NCBI RefSeq assembly: GCF_914767665.1
Contig: NC_059502.1
Location: forward strand, 42,581,812-42,645,811
DNA length: 64,000 nucleotides
Reading direction: 5' to 3'
From: Harmonia axyridis
Lineage: Eukaryota > Arthropoda > Insecta > Coleoptera > Coccinellidae
Both the position numbers and the translations under genes were made by a program. Shown here piece after piece: positions 9,475 through 19,358 of the stretch. Every line of letters begins with the position of its first letter. The first letter of the stretch is position 1. The notes below the pieces were generated by a model. It ran no database searches. It was not told the DNA's origin and worked only from the letters and a program-made list of their open reading frames with translations.

Positions 9475-9948
9475 AAAGCAAATAACATAGCTGAAGCATT
9501 AGAAGGCCTTACAACCAAGAACAAACTAGAGGGTCTAACATCATCGAAAACGAAAGAAACGGTTGAAGCATGGCAGCAAGTGATGATAGAGAAGTTGCCT
9601 GTAGTTTTAGTATTACATTTGAAATGCTTCGAATACAGAATGAATGGCTGCACTGAAATAATGAAGACTATAGAATTTCCCATCAATCTGCAGATTGATT
9701 CTAAAATATTATCTGGAAGGACGAATACTTCAGCGGAGAGACAATATAAATTAATATCTGTAGTATACCATGTAGGAAAGGAGGCCAGCTATGGGCATTA
9801 TAGAGCAGATACTTTCCATTCGGGGTATAATACATGGTTGAGGTTTGATGACTCTAAAATAAACAGAGTTACGGAAGAAGATGTTCTTAAACGTCAAGGA
9901 GATAGAGTTCCTTATTTATTATTTTATCGAAGGAGTGATACGGTGTGA
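7908..9948 (+). pseudogene. Usp10: Usp10-like deubiquitinase, copy B (longest copy, with stop and frameshift)
   Basis: Exons on the plus strand: 7908-8027, 8114-8521, 8654-8683, 8709-8910, 8991-9948, each bounded by AG and GT, ending in TGA at 9946-9948. The last exon gives an open 319-codon C-terminal half. It has RQEDAEEFLG, TPISDIFGG, LPVVLVLHLKCF, the catalytic His in YGHYRAD, the Asp region WLRFDDSKI, and the terminal PYLLFYRR, all as in USP10-family catalytic domains. The catalytic Cys codon TGT survives at 8786-8788. Damage: exon 1 is 4 nt shorter than in copy A (frameshift after EEEEV), Lys became TAA at 8726-8728 just before the Cys box, and the Asn two residues before Cys (oxyanion hole) became Ile at 8780-8782. 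A 315-codon frame starting at 9001 would look like a gene to software, but it lacks the Cys half of the active site. Confidence 0.85.
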
Positions 9949-10207
9949 AGTGTGAAGATTCATTGATAAAGTTGTTAATTTGTACAGATTAGATTTAAGG
10001 ATGCTGAACATTGTAATATTTTTCTGTTGTTTCATGAGTGATGCCATGAATTGTATTTCGGGAGAATATGATAAATTGACTATACAATGTTATATATATA
10101 TATATATACATATGTATATAAAAAATAAATATTATATTTTAATAAACGAACTTTGTATGAATGTAAAATTTTGTTTGTTTTTTTGAAGAAATTTCTTTTC
10201 CTAAAAC
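9949..10207 (+). other. 3' flank/UTR of Usp10 copy B
   Basis: A/T-rich sequence after the stop codon with a TA dinucleotide run at about 10091-10120. It ends where copy C begins in the opposite orientation. No other feature is visible. Confidence 0.6.
10124..10146 (+). terminator. Probable polyadenylation signals of copy B
   Basis: Two AATAAA hexamers lie at 10124-10129 and 10141-10146, about 180-200 bp after the Usp10 stop codon, followed by a T-rich stretch. Hexamers are common in A/T-rich DNA, so this is positional inference. Confidence 0.45.
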
Positions 10208-10254
10208 TTGAAAGTAAGATAAATATATAAAAAAAGATATGGTTTTGAACTCAC

Positions 10255-10868
10255 CTCCTAACATATGAGTGGCTGAATCTATTTTTTTGACTACTTTTGT
10301 ATGTTTTAAAGATGTTACATGTGAATCATTAATTTTATTGTCTATTTTCTCATTCGATATTGTTTTAACATCTTTATCAAATAGACTAGCCCATGATTTT
10401 TTCCATACATTTACTGTGGGCTCCTCAATTTTAGATTCATTTTTATTCGAGATGCTACTTTCAATTTTTTCAATTGTCCTATTGGAAATTGTATCATTTT
10501 TGATTATCTCTATATTATCTCTTGCATTAATTTCAACTGTTTTTACAGCTGAACTAGGGGGAATTGAAGGTTTCGAATGTTTTCCTGTCATCTCATTCTG
10601 GATAAAAGGTTTTGTAATTGATAATCCATTGTAATTGATTACAGATTTTCTACACTCATTTTCTGAAAAAGTTGATATTAGTTGATTCATTATTATATTA
10701 CATATTCATATTGACCATGAATAATTCTTTTAAGATCTCTATACTTACTTGCAGAAATTTTTTGTTTAACTCTACAGGGTAATTTGTATTCACTAGAATT
10801 GGTAAATAATATATTATTAATAATACCTCTTCTTCTTCTAACTGAGTTAACTCCAAGAAATGTAGATT
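10255..10868 (-). pseudogene. Usp10: Usp10-like deubiquitinase, copy C (first two recognised exons only)
   Basis: Minus-strand exons 10868-10749 and 10662-10255 match exons 1 and 2 of copies A and B, including SWASLF. The copy breaks inside the next intron at about 10208, so the whole catalytic domain is absent. It shares the 4-nt deletion in exon 1 with copy B, which groups B and C together to the exclusion of A. Exon 2 on its own is open, but there is no way to make a working protease from this copy. Confidence 0.82.
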
Positions 10869-11061
10869 CTGAAAAAAAAATAACAATATAATAGTGGAAA
10901 TCATTTTGGAAATTATAATATTTCTGTATATAGTATATCCAAAGTCCCTTGAAATGGTCTATAAAAACGCTTGGCCAGAGATAATTGCAAAACAGTCATA
11001 AACCAGTAAGGCGAAATTTATATCCCTCAGTGGAAGCAGAAGGCTGAATGATAATGATGTA

Positions 11062-11173
11062 CAGAGTGATTCACCGCGATGGCTTATTGTTTATGGAAAA
11101 CTAATAATAATGTTGTGCTGAAAATTCAATCAATTTCAGATTACTACCTTCTTATTTCAAACGGCACACCCAG
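11062..11173. mobile_element. Possible 112-bp TA-flanked MITE (in copy C)
   Basis: Third occurrence of the TA-CAGRGTG...CACCCAG-TA block, collinear with copy A. Its position is conserved across copies, so it is an old insertion if it is a MITE at all. Confidence 0.33.
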
Positions 11174-11311
11174 TATATTATTGCATTATCAGATAGCTTG
11201 GTTGATGATAATTTCAGCAATATGGCAATACTTGAGTATAAGCTGAACAGTTCATAAGTTGAAGAGATTCCTATAAATATCTAATGAAAAGTTTTTCGGA
11301 AAAATCTCAAT

Positions 11312-12010
11312 TTTTTTATTCATTCAGTCAAATTTACGTAGATATAAAAAGAGAGGGGTCTCAAGCAAACTTTATACTTGAAGAGTTTTCGAGGAAAAAC
11401 TTCAACTAAGGAAAACTGCAATTTCTCATTGAATGGAGTAGTCTATGACTTCCAGAAAACATGAAAAGAAACTAAAAAGTCGAAATTTCTTGAATTGTAA
11501 TAAATTTTTCGTTTTGAAAGTTGAAAATTCATAAACCAATAAAAAAAAAACAACTACATAAAATATAACTGATATTTGAAAATATTCGAATAAATGAAAA
11601 TATCCCTGAGCTAGTATTAAAAAAATTACCTCCATATTCAAGCAATTAATCATTTAAACATGAAACTTTCCACTAGAAATATCACTTCAACAACTGTTTA
11701 TAAAGTAACTCTTTGAAGAATGTTCGCTAAACTGAGGTTACTTACAATTTGTCAACCCGGCATGGTTGACGAACATAGAATATTTTTCTTCTTCTTAACT
11801 ATGTACAGATCGAGCCATATACCTTATATTAGGGGCAAGTTGCACCATTTGCCTAAACATTGATTAAAATTCAAACATTGATTAATTTCTGATTTCTTTC
11901 GAGAAATCATAGAGTAATCAACGTTTAAATTTTTAATTAATGTTTAGGCAAATGGTGCAACTGGCCCTTTGTCTATTGGGTAAAATATAGAAGTGCGCGT
12001 GCGCCGCATA
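11312..12010. repeat. 700-bp tandem unit, copy C unit 1
   Basis: Collinear with 5452-6150; the CATTCAGTCA start at 11321 recurs as CATCCTGTCA 700 bp later. No gene recognised. Confidence 0.86.
11832..11967. mobile_element. 136-bp hairpin MITE
   Basis: Copy of the GGGC(C)AGTTGCACC hairpin element, preceded by TTA and ending CTGGCCC before TTT; the right target base is mutated. Confidence 0.65.
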
Positions 12011-12712
12011 TTTTTTTGTTCATCCTGTCAATTTTACGTAGATATAAAAAGAGAGCGGTCTCAAGCAAATTCTATACTTAAGGAGATTTCGAGGAAAAAC
12101 TTCAACTAAGGAAAACTGCAATTTCTCATTGAATGGAGTAGTCTATGACTTCCAGAAAACATGAAAACAAACTAAAAAGTCGAAATTTCATGAATTGTAA
12201 TAAATTTTTTGTTATGATGGTTGAAAATCCATAAACCAATAAAAAAAAACTAACTACACGAAATATAACTGATATTTGAAAATATTCGAATAAATTAAAA
12301 CAACCCTAAGCTAGTATTAAAAAAATTACCTCCATATTCAAACAATTTTCTATTCAAACATGAAACTTTCCACTAGAAATATCACTTCAACAACTGTTTA
12401 TAAAGTTACTCTTGAAAGAATGTTCGCTAAACTGAGGTTACTTACAATTTGTCAACCCGGCATGGTTGACGAACATAGAATATTTTTCTTCTTCTTAACT
12501 ATGTACAGGTCGAGCCATATACCTAATATTAGGGGCCAGTTGCACCATTTGCCTAAACATTGATTAAAATTTAAACATTGATTAATTTCTGATTTCTCTT
12601 GAGAAATCATAGAGTAATCAACGTTTAAATTTTTAATTAATGTTTAGGCAAATGGTGCAACTGGCCCTTAGTCTATTGGGTAGAATATAGAAGTGCGCGT
12701 GCGCCTCATATT
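12011..12712. repeat. 700-bp tandem unit, copy C unit 2
   Basis: Collinear with 6151-6850, ending with the GTGCGCGTGCGCC block. The tandem duplication is present in both A and C, so it predates their separation. Confidence 0.86.
12532..12667. mobile_element. 136-bp hairpin MITE (best-preserved copy)
   Basis: Starts GGGGCCAGTTGCACC after TTA and ends GGTGCAACTGGCCC before TTAG. Terminal repeats are clean and the TTA target duplication is intact, making this the reference copy in the window. Confidence 0.72.
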
Positions 12713-12971
12713 GAATTTCAATAATAATATATATAATAATAATAATAATTTTCAAACAGATAGTTTCCAAACTGTGCTCGAAATAAAAAATTCCAATCCC
12801 ACAAAATTATCTGTATTTCGTTTCTTCATTTCCAGCTTAATTTTATTGTAATCTATGGTCCACAGTTCGCATTGAAAAAGTGTCCAGCGGACAGGATAAA
12901 TAGATGGCGCTAGTGTAGCTAGGGGTATATTTGTATTTTGTGGTTTCTGTAATCTGCATTCCGTGGTTTCA

Positions 12972-13200
12972 TTTTAAGCGTGGTTATATTCATAGATAAA
13001 TACAAATGTACCCCTTATATATGGTTATAATTGATTCTGATAGATGTGGCAAGCTGAAAAATTAATATTAAATTCTGTTGATAATTATAACATAGGTAAT
13101 GAGAAAACCATTGTCTGTTGATATTTCGACATTTCGATCTTTAGTGGAATATAACAATTATGTTAAATTATTATATTTACTTTAATATTATTTTTGTGTC
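12972..13200. other. A/T-rich intergenic stretch
   Basis: I see no open frame of note, repeat or RNA gene here. It separates the end of duplication copy C from the SINE-like element. Confidence 0.5.
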
Positions 13201-13317
13201 TCCCGACCAAAGTACAAATTTCCGAAATTATTTTTTGTTCCCGATAATAGGGACATTCGATCTGCCAACCCAAGAAAGCGAACATACTTTTGTTGGATAG
13301 CACATATGCCTACTCAT

Positions 13318-13393
13318 GCGTTTCGTCCCTGGCACACACACCGGACTCATGAGTGTGACTTTGGTATAATTGTGTGTGCCGTGTCACAGACGC
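13318..13393 (-). ncRNA. Type III hammerhead ribozyme fold (one core substitution)
   Basis: Minus-strand order: GCGT (stem III), C with the expected cleavage after it (13389), TGTGAC (stem I), loop 1, GTCACA, core CTCATGA (13353-13347), GTCC (stem II), loop 2, GGAC, GAAA (13324-13321), CGC. Stem III is GCGT/ACGC, stem I is 6 perfect pairs and stem II is 4 perfect pairs. Loop 1 holds GGCACACACA and loop 2 holds TGTGTGTGCC, which are fully complementary, as expected for a loop-loop contact. The core is CUCAUGA instead of CUGAUGA: position G5 is C, which in known hammerheads abolishes cleavage. So the fold is convincing but this copy is probably inactive. Confidence 0.78.
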
Positions 13394-13411
13394 TTGGGGA
13401 ATTTATTATTA

Positions 13412-13491
13412 TCGGGAGCCGCCGGGACTCGAACCCGGCACCTTGTCGCATCTCGGTGAGTGAGTCTACCTCTTAACGTCTAGGCTACCGA
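13412..13491 (-). ncRNA. tRNA-like SINE head with A and B boxes
   Basis: The B box GGTTCGAGTCC is perfect (13435-13425) inside a T-arm GCCGG...CCGGC (13439-13421). The A box TAGCCTAGACGTTAAGAGG (13487-13469) matches the type II (Leu/Ser) pattern TGGCCGAGYGGTTAAGGCG at most positions. The acceptor ends do not pair well, so this is not a working tRNA gene. It could serve as an internal RNA polymerase III promoter for the element. Confidence 0.7.
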
Positions 13492-13497
13492 ATGCTG

Positions 13498-14711
13498 TGT
13501 TTATTGTTGCTATGTGGAGCTTTATGAGAAGCCGCCACACTTTCATCCTTTTTGAAGTTTTCTATGAAATTCACCTTAGAACATAGAATATACTCTAAGA
13601 AATTAGCCTTCTAGCTATTCAGTGAATAGTTTTCTATTCAGTGAGTAGTTGATATTTATGAATATTCGTTACTATTCACTGATGATGATTAGATAGTTGA
13701 GTAATTAATTATTTGTGAAGTTACGAATGAAAGTTTGAATGATCACTTTTCAGGAATAATTGAAAAAAGATATTGAAATTGGAGATCACATATGTTGAAA
13801 TTGATAGATACAATTGAATTGTTATTATTCATTTCATAGTAGAAACTGGTATTCGTCCGAAGAAACATGAATAGAATTGGGATTTTATAAATAAAAAAAT
13901 ATAAAAATTGAATATAAGATTCTAACATATGAATTTAGCAATAAAGAGTTCTAATAATGACAATATGAGATTCTACATTCGAAAATTAATGCCGTCTTTT
14001 TAATCGATTGCAGAGTTCATTCATTTGAAACCTCGCTTTCATATTTCATATGCATTGTCATTTCTAGACATTACTCTATTTCATTGGTCGATTATTCATT
14101 GTTTGATTCTGAATTGCGAAACGACGAATTTTTCTATTCTTTTAAATCTGAGGTCTAAAAATGTAAAAGAATTGAATAGACTTGACCAATCCTTATTCAG
14201 AAGCAAATTTTAGAGGTTTTAGGCATGTAGATTAGTAAATGGTGGAACATCCAAAATGTTACCAAATCGAGGCCTATGCCATTGAATAGTTGGTATCCCA
14301 GACAATCGAAACTATAAGCGTACACCAGATGTAAATTATAAGCACAGACCTTTAACTGTAGTAAGAGAGAAATTCAATATATTCTGAGTTCTCATGTCTA
14401 ATATCCAGGATGATAAAATTCAAAGAAATCCAATTTGACCTTGGACAGAACTTTTTTTTGAGTAATTATTCAACTAAGTTTTGATTTTCAAGTGAATTAG
14501 AGGACCAATAGAAGAAAGAAATTTTATAGTAATCAGAGACGAGAATTCTCCAAAAAAATTGTTCTGACCCAGGAAAAAAAATAATAGGTTATAAAACGGA
14601 AATTAATGAGTGTTTTGTTTTGGGTCATTATAGATATAGGTTAATTCAGAGTTCATGACTGGTATATTTGTGATTTTTGTGAAACAAAAAAAAATTACAT
14701 GATTCGAGTGC
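13498..14711. other. Low-information intergenic DNA before satellite 1
   Basis: A/T-rich. Three related short strings, CTATTCAGTGAATAG (13615-13629, a near-perfect palindrome), CTATTCAGTGAGTAG (13634-13648) and CTATTCACT (13672-13680), lie close together. Two short frames (61 and 62 codons) have no recognisable content. I see no gene. Confidence 0.55.
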
Positions 14712-15188
14712 ATGAGGTAAACAAATGAAATCAACAACAGAAGTCAGTCGTGCATTTGTGGTTACAGCAGCAATTGACCTTACCACGTGGGAGATTATAG
14801 CTACCTGCGAGACATCCGAGTCCAAGAAAATCGACAATGTGGAATGGCCTACTTGGATAATTGTTGATTAAACAAAAAAAAGGAAATAAGAACAGTCCTT
14901 TATACCAAAGTGGTTTCCTTAGACACGTGTGTCAAGCTTTCATCCCTCAGCAATACGACAAAAAGTGTTAGAGTAAGAAACATTGAAGGAAATAACAAAC
15001 GAATGAAATCAACAACAGAAGTCAACCGTCCAGTTTTGGTTACAGCAGCAATTGACCTTACCACGTGGGAGGAAATCAAAAATGTGGAATGGCTTAATAA
15101 GAAACATTGGAGGAAATAACAAACAAATGAAATCAACAACAGAAGTCAGCCGTCCAGTTTTGGTTACAGCAGCAATTGACCTTACCAA

Positions 15189-16856
15189 TTGAGAGATTGT
15201 AGCTACATGCGTGACATCCGAGACCAAGAAAAACAACAATGTGAAATGGCTTACTTGGATAATTGTTCATTAAACGAAAAGAAGAGAATAAGAACAGTCC
15301 CTTATATCAATGTGGTTTCCTCAGACACGTGTGTCAAGCTTTCGTCTCTGTGCAATACGATAAAAAGTGTTAGAATGAGGAAGATTGAAGGAAATAACAA
15401 ACAAATGAAATCAACAATAGAAGTCAGTCGTGCATTTGTGGTTACAGCAGCAATTGACCTTACCAATTGAGAGATTATAGCTACCTGCGTGACATCCGAG
15501 ACCAAGAAAAACAACAATGTGAAATGGCTTACTTGGATAATTGTTCATTAAACAAAAAGAAGAGAATAAGAACAGTCCCTTATATCAATGTGGTTTCCTT
15601 AGACACGTGTGTCAAGCTTTCGTCTCTGTGCAATACGATAAAAAGTGTTAGAATGAGGAAGATTGAAGGAAATAACAAACAAATGAAATCAACAATAGAA
15701 GTCAGTCGTGCATTTGTGGTTACAGCAGCAATTGACCTTACCAATTGAGAGATTATAGCTACCTGCGTTACATCCGAGACCAAGAAAAACAACAATGTGA
15801 AATGGCTTACTTGGATAATTGTTCATTAAACAAAAAGAAGAGAATAAGAAAAGTCCCTTATATGAATGTGGTTTCCTTAGACACGTGTGTCAAGCTTTCG
15901 TCTCTGTGCAATACGATGAAAAGTGTTAGAATGAGGAAGATTGAAGGAAATAACAAACGAATGAAATCAACAACAGAAGTCAGTCGTGCATTTGTGGTTA
16001 CAGCAGCAATTGACCTCACCAAATGAGAGATTATAGCTACCTGCGTGACATCCGAGACCAAGAAAAACAACAATGTGAAATGGCTTACTTGGATAATTGT
16101 TCATCAAACAAAAAGAAGAGAATAAGAACAGTCCATTATATCAATGTGGTTTCCTTAGACACGTGTGTCAAGCTTTCGTCCCTGTGCAATACGATGAAAA
16201 GTGTTAGAATGAGAAACATTGAATTTAATAACAAACAAATGAAATCAACAACAGAAGTCAGCCGTCCATTTATTGTTAAAGCAGCAATTGATCTTACCAC
16301 GTGGGAGATTATAGCTACCTGCGTGACATCCGAGTCCAAGAAAATCAACAATGTGAAATGGCTTATCTGGATAATTGTTCATCTAACAGAAAAAAGGGAA
16401 TAAGAACAGTCCCTCATACCGGTGTGGATTCCTTAGACACGTGTGTCAAGCTTTCGTCCGTGTGCAATACGATGAAAAGTGTTAGAATGAGAAACATTGA
16501 AGGAAATATCAAACAAATGAAATCAACAACAGAAGTCAGTCGTGCATTTATGGTTACAGCTGCAATTGACCTTACCAATTGAGAGATTGTAGCTACATGC
16601 GTGACATCCGAGTCCAAAAAAATCAACAATGTGAAATGGCTTATCTGGATAATTGTTCATCTAACAGAAAGAAGGGAATAAGAACAGTCCCTCATACCGG
16701 TGTGGATTCCTTAGACACGTGTGTCAAGCTTTCGTCCGTGTGCAATACGATGAAAAGTGTTAGAATGAGAAACATTGGAGGAAATAACAAACAAATGAAA
16801 TCAACAACAGAAGTCAGCCGTCCAGTTTTGGTTACAGCAGCAATTGACCTTACCAA
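15189..16856. repeat. Satellite 1 higher-order repeat, six monomers, copy 1
   Basis: Six distinct monomers in fixed order (6 x 278 = 1668 bp). The following 1668 bp repeat the same six variants almost without change. Confidence 0.9.
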
Positions 16857-18524
16857 TTGAGAGATTGTAGCTACATGCGTGACATCCGAGACCAAGAAAA
16901 ACAACAATGTGAAATGGCTTACTTGGATAATTGTTCATTAAACGAAAAGAAGAGAATAAGAACAGTCCCTTATATCAATGTGGTTTCCTTAGACACGTGT
17001 GTCAAGCTTTCGTCTCTGTGCAATACGATAAAAAGTGTTAGAATGAGGAAGATTGAAGGAAATAACAAACAAATGAAATCAACAATAGAAGTCAGTCGTG
17101 CATTTGTGGTTACAGCAGCAATTGACCTTACCAATTGAGAGATTATAGCTACCTGCGTGACATCCGAGACCAAGAAAAACAACAATGTGAAATGGCTTAC
17201 TTGGATAATTGTTCATTAAACAAAAAGAAGAGAATAAGAACAGTCCCTTATATCAATGTGGTTTCCTTAGACACGTGTGTCAAGCTTTCGTCTCTGTGCA
17301 ATACGATAAAAAGTGTTAGAATGAGGAAGATTGAAGGAAATAACAAACAAATGAAATCAACAATAGAAGTCAGTCGTGCATTTGTGGTTACAGCAGCAAT
17401 TGACCTTACCAATTGAGAGATTATAGCTACCTGCGTTACATCCGAGACCAAGAAAAACAACAATGTGAAATGGCTTACTTGGATAATTGTTCATTAAACA
17501 AAAAGAAGAGAATAAGAAAAGTCCCTTATATGAATGTGGTTTCCTTAGACACGTGTGTCAAGCTTTCGTCTCTGTGCAATACGATGAAAAGTGTTAGAAT
17601 GAGGAAGATTGAAGGAAATAACAAACGAATGAAATCAACAACAGAAGTCAGTCGTGCATTTGTGGTTACAGCAGCAATTGACCTCACCAAATGAGAGATT
17701 ATAGCTACCTGCGTGACATCCGAGACCAAGAAAAACAACAATGTGAAATGGCTTACTTGGATAATTGTTCATCAAACAAAAAGAAGAGAATAAGAACAGT
17801 CCCTTATATCAATGTGGTTTCCTTAGACACGTGTGTCAAGCTTTCGTCCCTGTGCAATACGATGAAAAGTGTTAGAATGAGAAACATTGAATTTAATAAC
17901 AAACAAATGAAATCAACAACAGAAGTCAGCCGTCCATTTATTGTTAAAGCAGCAATTGATCTTACCACGTGGGAGATTATAGCTACCTGCGTGACATCCG
18001 AGTCCAAGAAAATCAACAATGTGAAATGGCTTATCTGGATAATTGTTCATCTAACAGAAAAAAGGGAATAAGAACAGTCCCTCATACCGGTGTGGATTCC
18101 TTAGACACGTGTGTCAAGCTTTCGTCCGTGTGCAATACGATGAAAAGTGTTAGAATGAGAAACATTGAAGGAAATATCAAACAAATGAAATCAACAACAG
18201 AAGTCAGTCGTGCATTTATGGTTACAGCTGCAATTGACCTTACCAATTGAGAGATTGTAGCTACATGCGTGACATCCGAGTCCAAAAAAATCAACAATGT
18301 GAAATGGCTTATCTGGATAATTGTTCATCTAACAGAAAGAAGGGAATAAGAACAGTCCCTCATACCGGTGTGGATTCCTTAGACACGTGTGTCAAGCTTT
18401 CGTCCGTGTGCAATACGATGAAAAGTGTTAGAATGAGAAACATTGGAGGAAATAACAAACAAATGAAATCAACAACAGAAGTCAGCCGTCCAGTTTTGGT
18501 TACAGCAGCAATTGACCTTACCAA
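16857..18524. repeat. Satellite 1 higher-order repeat, six monomers, copy 2
   Basis: Near-identical to 15189-16856. A third, partial round starts at 18525 but skips the second monomer type. Confidence 0.9.
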
Positions 18525-19358
18525 TTGAGAGATTGTAGCTACATGCGTGACATCCGAGACCAAGAAAAACAACAATGTGAAATGGCTTACTTGGATAATT
18601 TTTCATTAAACGAAAAGAAGAGAATAAGAACAGTCCCTTATATCAAAGTGGTTTCCTTAGACACGTGTGTCAAGCTTTCGTCTCTGTGCAATACGATAAA
18701 AAAAGTTAGAATGAGGAAGATTGAAGGAAATAACAAACAAATGAAATCAACAATAGAAGTCAGTCGTGCATTTGTGGTTACAGCAGCAATTGACCTTACC
18801 AATTGAGAGATTATAGCTACCTGCGTGACATCCGAGACCAAGAAAAACAACAATGTGAAATGGCTTACTTGGATAATTGTTCATTAAACAAAAAGAAGAG
18901 AATAAGAAAAGTCCCTTATATGAATGTGGTTTCCTTAGACACGTGTGTCAAGCTTTCGTCTCTGTGCAATACGATGAAAAGTGTTAGAATGAGGAAGATT
19001 GAAGGAAATAACAAACGAATGAAATCAACAACAGAAGTCAGACGTGCATTTATGGTTACAGCAGCAATTGACCTCACCAAATGAGAGATTATAGCTACCT
19101 GCGTGACATCCGAGACCATAAAAAACAACAATGTGAAATGGCTTACTTGGATAATTGTTCATCAAACAAAAAGAAGAGAATAAGAACAGTCCATTATATC
19201 AATGTGGTTTCCTTAGACACGTGTGTCAAGCTTTCGTCCCTGTGCAATACGATGAAAAGTGTTAGAATGAGAAACATTGAATTCAATAACAAACAAATGA
19301 AATCAACAACAGAAGTCAGCCGTCCATTTATTGTTAAAGCAGCAATTGATCTTACCAC

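Larger units (their letters stand above)
10208..12971. repeat. Direct duplication, copy C (matches 4341-7112)
   Basis: Same orientation and content as the copy A part: two Usp10 exons, upstream flank, two 700-bp units, two hairpin MITEs, ending at CCGTGGTTTC. Relative to copy B its first about 1.27 kb is inverted. Confidence 0.88.
13201..13497 (-). mobile_element. SINE-like element: tRNA-like head plus hammerhead body
   Basis: On the minus strand the order is a tRNA-like head (about 13491-13412), a short linker, a hammerhead fold (13393-13318), then about 110 bp of tail. A perfect 11-bp inverted repeat (TCCCGATAATA at 13417-13407, TATTATCGGGA at 13249-13239, minus-strand reading) encloses the hammerhead. 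Outer limits are approximate: I could not find a target-site duplication or a clear A/T tail. tRNA-headed SINEs are moved by partner LINEs. Hammerheads inside SINE-like elements are known from schistosomes, and retrozymes use hammerheads in other genomes. What else it could be: a retrozyme-like element, or a chance neighbouring of two decayed repeats. Confidence 0.65.

Noticed and set aside
9001..9948. 315-codon frame as a functional deubiquitinase gene
   Set aside because: It is only the last exon of Usp10 copy B. The catalytic Cys lies in an earlier exon that has an in-frame stop upstream, and the first exon is frameshifted.
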